Part shown: positions 24,216-36,544 of the stretch, piece after piece
How positions within the stretch are numbered: position 1 is the stretch's first letter
Layout: every line of letters starts with the position of its first letter
DNA from: Todiramphus chloris collaris
Taxonomy: Eukaryota; Chordata; Aves; Coraciiformes; Alcedinidae
Assembly: GCA_025345505.1 (NCBI GenBank)
Contig: JANVCC010000022.1
Location: 30,071,155 to 30,135,154 of the forward strand
DNA: 64,000 nucleotides
Reading direction: 5' to 3'
Made by a program: the position numbers and the translations under genes
The notes under the pieces: model-generated
What the model was told of the DNA's origin: nothing
The model's input: the letters and a program-made list of their open reading frames with translations, nothing else
Database searches by the model: none

Positions 24216-27200
24216 TGGAAGAAAACAGTCATTCAACAAATGGTGGTAGGCTGGTGGTAACTAAAGGAGGCAGATACCTGTCCCCAACGGGCAGAGACAA
24301 CTTTGCTCTAAACTTGTCAACCAGTGCCCACAAGGTCCAGGGTCTGGTGAGACAAAAGTCCACCCGCAGAAGAGCTGGGTGTCAGCCAGGCATGTGTAAT
24401 GCCCAAAGCCTGCCTGGGCATCTTCAGGGGCATAGACAGGAACTCTATGGGCTGAGGAATGGATACTGTTTATCCCCTAAACTCAAAGCAGAGTTAAAAC
24501 TCCTCAAGCTTTCCTAGCAGCTGGATTATATACACAGAAAACCGGGTGTTGATGTTTACAAGACCCAGAGCTCATTTGTGTTCGTTTCTATGCACAAAGA
24601 ACAAAACACTTAGGTACTTTCCATGTAGAATAACTTTGCTTTTGTCCTTTTGCCTTAACTGTCCAAGAATGAGGGCTGTGTGTGACCAGGAGAAGGGAAA
24701 TGCTTAGAAATCCTTCTAGCTCAGCTGCTGTTGTTCCTTGCTGACATTTAGCCCAGACAATATGAACACCACCCTCAGTTACACCCAGCTGGGCTCAGTG
24801 ACTTCACTGGGAAGCCGTGGTGTGGCATGGCTATAACCAACAACAGAAACAGCCCACGTAGTTCTGTGTGGAGCGTAAGATTGTCTGCTAGACTGAATTT
24901 TAATGTGCTCAGTATATTTTGGGTGTAACGTAAGCTGCTTTAACCTTGCTGTGCCATTCCTGGTCTCAGGGGTAACAGCACAGGGCAGAAGAGTTAGGAA
25001 CACATATTCCCCCTCCTAGCTCTGCTCCAGGGACAGGTTTCACCTCTTCTTCTACATTCTCGTTATGGGAAAGCAATGATCCTCAACACTGATTGCAGGA
25101 CCCTGCAAGCTAGGGATGGAAATGCAGGCTGAAAAACTGCCTGTTGTAGTTGCTATCACTCAGACCTTCCAAAATACCTCTTGCAAAGGGTGATGGTTGA
25201 GTCACAGAGGGGTGCTTCGGAGGGGACGTGGTAGACCCTATGCAAAGGGGGCAGAGACTCAGATGCCATTCTGCTGATCAAACCACATTGTTTCAGTACT
25301 GCAAATCTGCAAGTCTCTGAAATTAATTTGTGTCTGAAATACCAACCCCAACCAAGACATGCCCTGGCTAAGTCGCAAGATGTAGCCCAAGGTGGGTGGT
25401 TGAGGCAGAAGTAGGGGTCATCTCCCCAGCAGCCACCTCCAGCCAGGAGTGAGCTAGGACCAGCTTAGCACTTGCCTAAAATAGAACTCTGAGCCACAGT
25501 GCAAGCAGCACAAACACATGACCTGGAGGGAGAAAACCTTACTTGCACCTCTAGCCCTATGACTGTACATCTCTCTACACTGCCCCAGCCCTGGTGCTTC
25601 TCCAGGAATCCTCACACTAGGATGGGGGTTTAGTTCTTGCTATGTCAACCTAACTCACCATTTACAGATGACCAAGTCCTGGCTCTTGCCATGGGCCATC
25701 CCAGTTGCCTTTGCTTTGCCCATTGCAAAGGCAGGCTCTTCATGCCAGCCCAGCACACTACCACATGCAACATCAAGCATGGAGCAGCTCTCAGCCAGGA
25801 CCTTCAGACAGCAAAGCCAGAGCTCCTTATGAGCAACAGCTGGTTTCATTCACTTGGTCACTGGAAATTCTGTTTTCAATTCTGGATAGCCTTGGACTGC
25901 TCAGCTTCACGTAGACAAGGTGGCTTGCATCATGAGCAGAAGGCAAGGATTAGCCTGCAGTGCACGCCTGAGCGCCAGATCTCTGCATGTGTTTCAGCCC
26001 GCCTTGTCCAACGAGTGCCTCCCCTCACAAAATCCAGAAATAAATAAAAAAATTAACGGCCAGAATGTCCCGGTTAATGATTTAACAGGGACAGTTGCAC
26101 AACTTCCCCTGGAATGTCTATGTTGATGGCTGCGGTACACTGACGGGCAGGAATGGCAAAAACAGTCTGATGGAGAGAAGAGGATGGGGCCCAGGTGTTG
26201 CAGCAACCACAACAAGACTCAGCAGGAGATGGGCTGTCCTTCGCAGCAGAAAGCTGGTCCCCCCCATTAGCATGTCAGTCCCAAGCTACAGAGGGCTGGG
26301 ATGCAGGGCTGGGGGCAGCCAGCCTCAGCAGGGTGTGGGAGTCCTACCATCATGATGAGCAGGAAAATACATCTCTGTGTGTTTTATACAACTGGTTCAC
26401 TTGCAGGCATGGGTGAGTGCAAAGCAACTCATGCCTCAGTGTCCTTATATATATATATGTTTAAAAGCACATAATATGCTCATAAAAGGGATGACTCTCC
26501 AGGGCTAACTTGTAAAGTGCCATAAAAAAATCCATCAAGATTGATGAGTCTCTTTTTATGGCGTTTGGCACATCTAACGTTATACTGGACTTTGAAAAGC
26601 CCTACAGGAGCAGTGGCCGTTAAATATCTAGAATCAGTACAGTCAAATAGAAGTTCGGACACCCAACTGTTCCATTGCATGGACACGTCTTAAACTTGGA
26701 AATGCAGTAAGCTTTCAAGTCAAATTCCTGGAAAGATTAGCCTAATGCATGGCTCCCAGATCCCACAGCTCATTAGGAAGAGACTTCAATGCAACACCTT
26801 CCAAGCAGTCCATGCACTGGCAAGGAAGCTTCTTGCACACAGTTGTTGGAGAAAAAAAGTCATTTTGGCTGGTCATTAGGTCATTTTGGCTTCCGAGACA
26901 TTATCCAGCCACAGACAGTATCCATACAATGCTTCAAGGTGGCATGGAACCGGGAAACCTAATGCTGCTGCTCAAAAATGGGTTAGCGAATTGATTCATC
27001 TGTGGGAATAAAGTGCTTCATGACACACCTTTTACTGTGTCCAACAGAGGGCATAAGGGCACACACATAATGGCCAGCACAGCACGTGGGCTATTTAATG
27101 ATATGTTCTGCAAAGAAAACTCTCCATTGCCAACTTCATTATTTAAAAAAATAAATTCCCCGACTAAAGCCTGCATGAAGGCATTTGGAGGTGAACCAGG

Positions 27201-29264
27201 TCATTTCCAGTATTAACAATTTTTTCCTCTGAGTTTCAGGAAAGCGATCTCTGTAGAAGCTGCTGAAAAGCAGCCTCACAGCCAAGGCAGAGGGAGGTGG
27301 TTGCAACTGGGATTGGTCAAGGAGGACCATTTTCAGGCAAGCTCCAACCCACAAGCTCAGAAACCACTCTGTTTCTCTCATGCTGAAGAAAATAAAGGTC
27401 TATGGACTGATACTTTTTGCAGGTAATCCATCTGCACCACACAGATGACTGACTCACCTTTTAATGTGCAAACTTCTCAGTCTTGAGACCAGTTCTGCTC
27501 CTCAGCCACTCCTTTGGCCAACCACTAGCCACTGCATGGTTGAGACTGCAGAAATGTTTCATAACTAAGAGCAATTATCAGTCTAGTTTCATCACTGCGT
27601 TTCCAAGTGGCTTCTGCCTCTCCTGTTAGGAAAAAATGCTCTAGGCTATCAGCACCAGATCAATAACTCATGTGGAAACAAAAATGAGATGAAGGAAGAT
27701 GGTCAAGGGAGGATCTTTTTGCCAAGGGAAGGTTTTCCACCCCAGAAACAGAATGGTCATGGGAACTTGGGAACAGAGAGAAGAGAATCAAGAGGGGAGG
27801 ACAGACACTGTGCAAAGGCAACCAAACGCTGGAGAGCATTGTCACATTTTGCTGACCTTACTTATCCTCACCAATTTGTGCTGCAGTCAGCTGAGAACAC
27901 AAGATCCTTATAGCCATGAGGATATCCCAAAGTGCCAGAATTTTTTAAAAAGGAAGCCCTGCTTTAAAAGTTCTTGGGCTGTGATGCCCACAGTGAGATG
28001 ATTTGGGAGTAGTTTAAGAGATGTATTTATTGGAGACCACAGAAGAGCTGGGGTTCCCTACATCTTGTCTACAGGGAGAGAGGAGTTCTGTATGCACACA
28101 GCCGTTGCCGGGAGGAAGGAAAGGGACCAGACACAACACTGTGCTCGGGCACAGATGGTATTAGGAGTGTGTGTGTGTGCCTCCCTGTTCTTCCCAGCCG
28201 TGTGCTCTCACTGCCTTTCGAGCAGCATGGCTATATTCATCTTTGTGGTCTGCATGCACAGCACTGGCAGTTGTTTGAGCACTCATTGAGAGGCATGCCT
28301 GCCCTCTTTCCATGGGTTTTACCTACCAATATTACACCTCTGCTGAAAATACTTTATGAACAGTATCTTGAGAAGCATTTAAGTTTTCTGATTTTTTAAG
28401 ATAGATCTATTGACACCCTCTTAAGTTTTCACACGTTAATTTCCTCTCACAGTGAAACTCTTTCTCCTTCCCAAGTGGATACCAGTAAAGGATATCAGAA
28501 ATCAAAGCAGAGCAGCAGAATCTTAGAAAAAAAAGTCTTTGCAGATGCACCAGTTTTGCATGCACTGCTTGCCTTTAAAAAACATGAGAGCACCACTTTA
28601 ATTGGCAACAGAGCTGCCCACGCTGCACACCTCATCCCTTTCCACATCTATTCACAGGGATGAAGCTGATGCTAACACAGCTGGTAGGTGTTCATGCCCA
28701 TTGAGAGTGCCACTAGCACATGTTTCCTGTATTCTCCCACAGGAGTGAGCACTTTCACTTCCTCACCTTCAGTTAAGTTTCAGAGAGTCTTGCTTGGCAC
28801 ATCCAGGAAGGTGAGCAGCATGCACCATTTGTATATAACAAAAAGCTAACTCATCATCTCAGGAATACCTGAGTATGATCAAAACTATGATTTTCTTTCC
28901 ATTCTTGTGAGTTCAGGGTTTTGATACTTTGTAATGATGTACACTCATATATTATCACAAATTAATTAAGGTACACTCATACATCACTCACCAAAATGTT
29001 TCCAAAGTACTTCTCACATGTTCTTATTTCTTTCCCATATTCTGAGTATTATACAAAACCTTTTTCCTTACTATTTTTTCCTACCAGCACATATGTGAAT
29101 ATTTTACCAAACGGAGGACTAATAAGTGTGTTTGCCAAGAGCTGGAGTATAAGATTCTGTACATCTGTAATGTTATTACCTGAAGACTCAGCTGTTGACA
29201 AATTCTCAGACCAGTATTTGCAATGAGCTGATGTCTCAAAGCTCAAGGTAGGTTTGTCCATCAC
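24216..29264. other. Unique non-coding sequence
   Basis: No exon or transposon is recognised. The longest open frame (136 codons, + strand, 25637-26047) overlaps others in different frames and carries no domain. A (TA)n run lies near 26445-26459 and a (GT)n run at 28166-28179. The imperfect hairpin at 26519-26562 is listed separately. Confidence 0.5.
26519..26562. repeat. Two-level hairpin (foldback)
   Basis: GCCATAAAAA (26519-26528) pairs with TTTTTATGGC (26553-26562). Inside, CATCAA (26533-26538) pairs with TTGATG (26541-26546). Outside, two G-T wobbles and an AAA/TTT match extend the stem. The fold suits a ~50-nt stem-loop RNA or a decayed palindrome. No family assignment is possible. Confidence 0.85.
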
Positions 29265-31558
29265 GTATCCCCATCCTCACTGCACAAGGGATGCCTCTCT
29301 CCAAAAGAGGAGGAAAAAAAGCAAAACATACATATGCCCCTCCTTCCCTCCCAAGAAAGGATCAAAGTAACCATCATGGAGAGAAATGTCTAGATATTAC
29401 GATGAATATAATGACATAAAACCTGTTGAATATAGAAGAAAGGAATAAACATCAAACTTCAAGCACCTGGCCCAGTACGTGCTTGGGTCTTTTCCCAGGA
29501 CTGAACACTGAGGAAGGTATACTGAACTTCATTAAACAGCATGGCTGAAAAAATGCACTAATACCCTGACAATTCAGAGAAGTTAAAGCCAACTCTTTCT
29601 TCTCAGCTGCCCTTCTATTTATTGAAATGGCTCTTTCTGCTTAACATAGTACCTTGATATGACTAAAACATGCCTTTCAGCAAGGACCCCATTCAGTAGT
29701 TACCAAGAGGCAGATAATCAACCACATCCCTTAGTAATTAGGTTAATCACCTTCCCATTAAAAGTTACGCTTTATTTTTAAATTCCAGCATCTCTCTTCA
29801 GCTGGCTGCAAACATTTCATGTTATTATTCTTTCCAGAAGAACTGGCATACAGCTCTTGCTTCTGCTAGTACTTAGCATGTTAAAGTCAGGCTACCCTGC
29901 CATAAGTTATGAAGACAGAGGGAGGTTCTTACATCTCTTACTGTGAAAAGAGGCTTCTACAATCCCAGTTCCATTTTTGGGCCACTTTCTTGTGTATCAT
30001 TCATTTTTTAATTTCTTTAAAAAGCTCTAGAGGTGAAAGTACTATGCCAGTATGAATCTCACCAATACTAAAGAAAGCAGCATAATCCAGATGAACAGAC
30101 AAATGAGAGAATTACAAGCTACAAATCTACTGAAATTTTAGTCACATACTTGACACTTCACCACCACTGAAATGCAGCCAACTTCCAAAAACACTGTTGG
30201 CACTTTAAAGCTACACTTCAAATATACAACAGTTGCTTTGGCCATGACAAAAAGAGCACTACAAAGAGCATAGTAAAATAGAATATAACATAGCTTAATA
30301 CATTGTATTTATTAGAACTGCAGGGCTTAATATCCCCACATTAGAAGAAGTTCCTTTTTCAGTCTTTGAATGCTGTATCTTAAATCCTTTAACAACTACT
30401 TAACTTTATGGTAGTAGCACTATGTTTGTGTTGCTGCACGTGATTCAGTCTCTCATACAGCCATGTACAAAAGATAATGTTTTGGTTATATTTTAACTGA
30501 AGTAAAAATACAAGTTTTGTGGCTGTTTCGTATGTGCTAGTATCTCATTTGTGTAATATAATTGAAGTGCCCTCTGAGAACTCATACGCCTGTTAAAAAT
30601 GTCTTTGGTGAGTAGAATTAGACTACTGGTAATGAATCAGTTATTAAAATCATTGTGGATGTCTATAACACAAGTCACATTAAATCACAAAACCCCAAGA
30701 ACAATCTTCTGTAAATCACAGGTAAATATATTTTAAATGAATGCCAGTTCTACCCTCAAAAAATCTTTGCAAATTCCTTAAGTATCTCATAAAATTGTAT
30801 TTCTCAGAATCCTCTGGCAGGGATTTCAAATTTGCACTTCGTATCATCACTGAGGAGTTCTTAAAAAGTATTCTTCCAAACTAGGCATATTTTTTTCACT
30901 CTCAGTCACACAGTATACGATTGTAAATGCATTACAGTTTTACCATGAGTCCTACTTAAGAGCCAAATCAAATAACTCACAGCTTGTAACTAGATTAGAA
31001 ATTCAAATGAGCGGGAGCAACAACCAGACTGACAACGCGCTAATCCAAACAAGATGACCTGGGTGTATTACAGGGAATGTTTTTCTGAAAGCTCCTACAG
31101 GAACAAGGGAGTTCATCACTATTTCAGAAACTCCACAGAAACACCAGCCTTTGGCTAGGTTTGTAACTGCCCCCGACTGTAAAAATTGCTGTCAGCACGC
31201 AGAAGCAATTGGGCGACGGTGAGAACTCAAACTGCAAACCACCTTTGCTAGGGGAACTGATGTTGTCTTATACAGCCCATGTAAGGAGGAGGCTGTATGA
31301 GTGTGGGCACGTGTGTGCAAATCGTGGAGCTGTCTGAAAACATAACTGGTCAGCTCTGCAGCCAATTATTATTCATGGTTCCTCAGAGGAACAACTTAGA
31401 TTCCCTTTAAATGTGGGACGTACAAAAATCTGTTCATGGGTGCTTAATCTTAAAACTAGGATAGAGGAAATCTGTGTTTCACAGAGGAAGTCAATGGTCT
31501 TACAGGGATTGTGTATTGCTGAATACATTGGTTTTCAAGTACAAGTCATTTTAAAAAA
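29265..31558. other. AT-rich stretch with few open frames
   Basis: No open frame of 60 codons or more occurs on either strand for about 2.3 kb. Local composition is AT-rich with many TAA/TAG triplets. No transposon is recognised. Unique AT-rich sequence like this is typical of introns, gene deserts or long 3' UTRs, and I cannot tell which. Confidence 0.5.
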
Positions 31559-32857
31559 ATGACTGGCAGCCCATTATACAACAGGTGCTGCCATAAAGGA
31601 AATAAAGCAGCATTTTCTAGTGTCAGCATCTGGACACTGCATATCCTGACTTCAAAAATAAAACAGAAGAATTACAGCAATAATCTTCCATATCTCCATG
31701 TGAATAATTTCCATCTTGTCACTGAAAGAGCAAAAATTTATATAAATGATCAAAATGGTCAAAACAGCATTAAAATATGATTATCTTTGTGAGTATTTGT
31801 TTGACCCTTGAAAAATGAGTCAAGAGTGATGTAAATGAAAGCACTACCTGTATGTATGCACACACACATATGCATGCATTATGATCATTATGCAAAGAAA
31901 AACATGCCCAAAACTTCTTCAACCACATTTGAATGTTTATCATTCCCTTCTCACCATCATTTTCTAAAGAGCATTCCTTGGTTCCAAAACAGTAATGTGT
32001 TTTATGAAAAACTGGCTGCAACCAGTTCAAACCGGTTGAAATTTATGTCCTTTCTATCAGCAATCAGTCTCTTGTAAGGAAAGCTAATGGGAAATGATCC
32101 TTGAAGCACTACTCTGGGTACCGTGGAAATACTTTTAATTGTACACTACTCCCAACAGTGACAATGAGTAGATACTATTTGCCAATAACATTGATTACCA
32201 TCAGTCTGGGGTTACTGTACTTCCACATGTATAAACTGCATCTCAGATAACCCATATATGAAAGTATGAGCAGTTGTAAATGTGTCCTCAGTTCACCTCG
32301 ACATCAACTACCTCCCACAAAGCTGGAGGAGGAGGCAAGTGCCAGTCAACGTGGGACAGGTAGGTGAGGTTCAGGCAGCACAGCAACGCTGCTTCCCCTC
32401 ACATTGTGCTTATGTGCATGTGGTCCTTCCTACTGCTAAATCACAGGGACTTTTCTACAGGTGGCACGTGGATATATATGTTGCTACTTTAAAATACCAG
32501 TAGGAGGAGAATGAGGATGTCCAAAGGCATATCTCAACCTTGTCACTCAAAATTCTCAGTCACTTGTCACTCTAGATAGTTTCAGACAAGTGGCCACACA
32601 CCAGAGAAGATACAGAAAATGCAGGGATGACAACATGCTGGTTTAGATGATCAGAGCAGTGCCACCAAGCGAGGATGGCTGCGCACAATGCAGCAGGCAG
32701 GGAGTACAGCAAGTTGCAGTGGTGTGCTGAAACATCATGCCAGACGTTTCCAGCAAGCCCTAACCTCCACAGACTAGTGCAAAGCCTGGCAGAAACCACA
32801 CTAATGCTACCAGGACTTTTTCCAAAGGGGAATCTTACATGCCTACATGTTTACAGG
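31559..32857. other. Unique non-coding sequence
   Basis: No gene or transposon is recognised. A small CA-repeat and an imperfect 20-nt palindrome centred on ATGATCAT (31875-31894) lie in the 31.86-31.9 kb stretch. Confidence 0.45.
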
Positions 32858-32961
32858 CAGTTTCTAACTTCTCACTGAAGTTTCTAACAAGTAACTAACT
32901 GTAACTGAAGTAACTGAAGTTTCTAACAAGTAACTAACAGTTTCTAACTTCAGTTAGAAAC
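32858..32961. repeat. Local duplication cluster ending in a palindrome
   Basis: A 25-bp block (CTGAAGTTTCTAACAAGTAA plus CTAAC) occurs at 32875-32899 and again at 32914-32938, an offset of 39 bp. 'CAGTTTCTAACTTC' also occurs at 32858-32871 and 32938-32951. The cluster ends in a perfect palindrome, GTTTCTAACT (32940-32949), TC, AGTTAGAAAC (32952-32961). All copies share the TTTCTAAC core, so the cluster probably grew by repeated local slippage or template switching. Confidence 0.9.
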
Positions 32962-33015
32962 TAGGGACCCACTAGGTCATTTAGTCCAGCACCCCACTAT
33001 TTCTGGCAACTGTAG
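32962..33015 (-). mobile_element. Possible old CR1/L3-type LINE tail
   Basis: The plus strand 'ggacccactaggtcatttag' followed by 'tccagcacccc' resembles the 'gaggtcatctagtccagtcccc' block near the 3' end of CR1/L3-like elements, read in reverse. Only ~30 bp are convincing, and the expected terminal octamers are replaced by the palindrome next to it. Confidence 0.4.
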
Positions 33016-33904
33016 TAAAGTCTCTTTAGAAATGAGAATAAAGGGATAGTCTTGTCCACTCCCATCCTTTACCATTTACTTGTTTAATACAGCAACAAAG
33101 TACAAACAAGCCATGTTCCTTCATCTTCCCTGTGCCATACAGACCTTTTGTTATTCTGATTGCCTTGGGTGTGCTTCTCTGCCTCTCCTCTGGTTTTAGT
33201 TTATTTTCCTTGATTGAAAGTCACCAGAGATGTAAACCAGCTCTAGTGAGGCATTGCTCCATGCTAGCTGAGCATAACAACAGCCAGAAGAGTGTGGAGA
33301 TTCAGCATCTATGTCCCAGAAAAAGGAAGGGGAATCTCACTCTACCCTAGTTATTTCCTCAGAGATGGTGGATCCCCTGGGTCCTGCCCCACTGCCATAA
33401 AGTAACCAGATCCTAGCTGCTGCATTTGTCCAGAGGCCATTGCCCATACTCCTACAGAGCCATTGCTGATGCCATCATCCATTTTCAGAAGCAAAGGGTC
33501 CTGCAGCCCTATAACTAAATGTAGGGAACTGGTCATAACAAGCCACAGGTGTAGCTCACAGTCAGCTGTCTCCAGAGTTAATCTGATATTAGATTTTGGA
33601 TTCCATAGGGTACCCTTCACAGATAATATATTTTGCTATAATGCCTCATTCATATATTTCTTAATTTGCCAGCAGCACAGAAGCCACATTAACATACAGA
33701 TTGGACAAGTACCCATGTCTTGAGATTAGTCCTTCTGGGCACAGGCAGCTGGGCAGTGTTCAGAGAGTGATGGGGCTATTTCTGTTTGAGACAGAGAGGA
33801 CAACCAGCAGGTCCCATGCCAAGGTGTGACCTCATCTGTTAGCAGGGATATACCCAGACACCAGTAACAACAACTTAACCATCCCTTGAGAATCCCTGAC
33901 CCTG
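33016..33904. other. Unique non-coding sequence upstream of the long CR1
   Basis: No CR1 endonuclease or other coding similarity is seen before the first reverse transcriptase residues at ~33905, so the neighbouring CR1 is 5'-truncated here. Confidence 0.5.
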
Positions 33905-35411
33905 GAAGTAAGAGTAAGAGTGAAAGCCTGGAAGGAGGAAGTCTCTCCACTGGCCAATGAGGAGAGGGTTAGAAATTGCTTTCATAAACTGAACACACAC
34001 AAGTCCATGGGCCCTGATGGGCTGCACCCACGAGTGCTAAGGGAGCTGGCTGATGTTGTTGCTCTACCACTCTCCATCATGTTTGAAAGATCACAGAGAA
34101 CAGGTGAGGTGCCTGAGGACTGAAGGAAAACCAGTGTCACTCCAGTCTTCAACAGGGGCAAGAAGGAAGACCCTGGAAATCACAGACCAGTCAGACTCAC
34201 CTCCATCCCTGGAAAGGCAAAGGAGCATTTCATTCTGGAGATCGTATCTCAGCACATGGAAGAAAAGAAGGTTATCAAGAGTAGCCAGCACAGATTTACT
34301 AAAGGAAAGTCATGTCTGACTAATCTGATAGCCTTCTATAATGGTGTGACCAAATGGGTAGATGTAGGAAGAGCAGTGGATGTTGTCTACTTTGACTTCA
34401 GCAAGGCTTTTGATACTGTCTCCCATAACATCCTCATGGGTAAGCTCAGGAAGTGTGGCTTAGGAGAAGGGATAGTGAGATGGGTTGAGAACTGGCTGAA
34501 CAACAGAGCTCATGGGGTCATGATCAGTGGTGCAGAGTCCAGCTGGTGACCTGTAAGTCGTGGTGGTCCCCAGGGGTCAGTTCAGGGGCCAGTCTTATTC
34601 AACATCTTCATCAATGACCTGGATGAAGAGATGGAGTGTATCCTCAGTAAGTTTGCTGATGATACTGAACTGGGAGGAGTGGCTGATGCACCAGAAGGCT
34701 GTGCTGCCATCCAGTGAGAGCTGGACAGACTGGAGAGCTGGGCAAAGGCAAACCTAATGAAGTTCAGCAAGGACAAGTGTAGAGTCCTACACCTAGGGAT
34801 GAACAACACCTTGTACTGGTACAGGTTAGGGGGTGGACCTGCTGGAAAGCAACTCCACAGAGAAGAACCTTGGAGTCCTGGTGGACAATAAGCTATCCAT
34901 GGAACAGCAATGTGCCCTTGTGGCCAGAAGGGCCAATGGTGTCCTTGTGTACAAAAAGAAGAGTAGTGTGGCCAGCAGGTCAAGGGAGATTCTCCTCCCC
35001 CTCTTCTCTGCACTAATGAGACCACATCTGGAATATTGTGTCCAGTTCTGGTGTCCCCAGTTCAAGAGAGATACAGAAACATTGGAGATAATCCCACAGA
35101 GAGCTATGGGGATGATTAAGGGACCGGAGAGTCTCTCTTATGAGAAAAGGCTGACAGCCCTGGGACTGTTTAGCCTGGAAAACAGAAGACTGAGTGGGGA
35201 TCTTAGTAATGTTTACAAACATCTCAAGGGTGGATGTCAAGTAGAAGGGGCCGGTCTCTTTTCATTTGTGCCCCGTGATAGGACGAGAGGTAATGGTAGC
35301 AACATGAAACACAGGAATTTCCACCCCAACATGAGGAAAAACTTCTTTACTGTGAGAGTGACAGAGCCTGGAACAGGCTGCCCAGAGAGGTTGTGGAGTC
35401 TCCTCCTCTAG
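33905..35411 (+). pseudogene. CR1 ORF2 reverse transcriptase remnant (dead)
   Basis: The product would be the CR1 reverse transcriptase, which copies CR1 RNA into DNA at a nicked target. Visible landmarks are the 'HKSMGPDGLHPRVLREL' fingers region, the 'YFDFSKAFDTVSHNIL' motif (first catalytic Asp), '[14 protein letters not shown]', and FADD at 34652-34663 (the catalytic Asp pair). These lie in one frame. A frameshift then moves reading into the frame that carries 'RPHLEYCVQFW'. Lesions are three in-frame TGA codons (34121-34123, 34547-34549, 34715-34717) and a one-base shift at the G5 run near 34829-34833, consistent with an inserted G. Every stop is TGA. The first sits where the family has Trp, the next two where it has Arg, as expected from G-to-A change and CpG decay. 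The copy cannot make protein. Confidence 0.9.
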
Positions 35412-35492
35412 AGACTTTCAAGACCTGCCTGGATCTGTTCCCGAGTGGCCTACTCATGGTGTTCGTGTGTTGGCAGGGTGGTTGGACTCAGT
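33905..35492 (+). mobile_element. CR1 LINE, 5'-truncated, nearly full reverse transcriptase
   Basis: This is the longest transposon in the window (~1.6 kb). It starts within ORF2, just before the conserved 'NTHKSMGPDGLHPRVLREL' region, and runs through the RT palm and the C-terminal 'MRPHLEYCVQFW' region. It ends within the 3' UTR at 'ggcagggtggttggactca'. The endonuclease and ORF1 are missing at the 5' end. The terminal octamer repeats are missing at the 3' end, where an 11-bp palindrome follows. Loss of the 5' part is the norm for CR1; loss of the 3' tail needs a later deletion or rearrangement. Its C-terminal and 3' sequence differs from that of the 41-43 kb copies, so it belongs to another CR1 subfamily. 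Confidence 0.95.
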
Positions 35493-35496
35493 CTCT

Positions 35497-35523
35497 GGTA
35501 TGTGCTGGACTGCAGCACATACC
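35497..35523. repeat. Perfect 11-bp inverted repeat, 5-nt loop
   Basis: GGTATGTGCTG (35497-35507), loop GACTG, then CAGCACATACC (35513-35523). It lies within 5 bp of the point where the CR1 sequence stops matching the family, which suggests the break and the palindrome share an origin. Confidence 0.95.
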
Positions 35524-36525
35524 AAGGAGACACTGGTGGTTCTCACTGGTGACAAGAGACACCACAACATGCAGCTACACTCTGTACCTGCATGTTAATC
35601 CTTGCCAGAAACCATCACAGCTAACCAGAGGTTTTACTGGAGAGCACTTCTGTTTGAGGCAATAACCATCTTTTGGCCCAAGTAAATTTTATAATTGCAG
35701 GCAGAGGAGATCAATGGAAAATGCTATTCCTGAGTAAACAGAGAGTAGCTCAGGTTATCATGGCTAGAGGTAGCTATTAAACATATGTTTAACTCTGGCC
35801 TCAAACCATCAATGCACATGTTCTGGGGAAGAGGGGAGGGCAATGCCAGGGAAAAAGCCAGGAGAAAAGAACGATTGACAAATCCAGTTATCAGGAACCT
35901 GAGTTTTCTCTTTTCAAGTGCCAGATAATGAGGGAAGACATGAAATGCAAAGACGCCTTCTGTTCAGTGGAGACACTGCTTCAGGATCTACCCTGACATC
36001 TTTGCAGCCACCTCAGATGTTTCCCAGTCTCTGCTCCCCAGACAAGGATGAGTGCAGACGTAGCTCACTGAGGCATGCCTCCACCTGCCATAGGCTGTTG
36101 CTTGGCTCTTGCTCAGCATTTGATGTAATTCACCAGAAGCCAGCAAATAATATTTATAGGTAGTTTCTTTAGATTCTAGTTTGATTTAAAGAAAATCCAT
36201 CAGAGTTTGGAGCATATAGGAAGTTTTGCAAATAATACCCATGGCCAAAGCAAAGCCTGCAAACAGAAATTAGAAGGGCATGATAATTTCCAGGTAAACC
36301 CCAGGGAGGGGGAAATCAGTGTGGGATGGGAGACAGTTTGATTGCAACCAGGATAATCTGCGTGATATTATCTGCATAATTTGCTCACTGCAACAGGTAA
36401 AGAGGAATATGAGGAGCCCTGAAGGGGATGAGTGATTCAGGGAAATTAAACAGATTAAACATCATCAACAGCAGTAAGCCAAAGCTTGAGACCAGGCTTT
36501 TGTGCTGTCTGATCTACCAAGTCTC

Positions 36526-36544
36526 TTTTTTTTTTTTTTTTTTT
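36526..36544. repeat. Poly-T tract (T19)
   Basis: Uninterrupted run of 19 T followed by AAACAG. No retrocopy is recognised beside it. Confidence 0.95.

Noticed and set aside
26075..26090. HNF1-like site GTTAATGATTTAAC
   Set aside because: Spacing is one base too long for the HNF1 consensus, and no other regulatory signals cluster with it.
34582..35025. 147-codon minus-strand open frame
   Set aside because: It is antisense to the CR1 reverse transcriptase, a shadow of that coding sequence.
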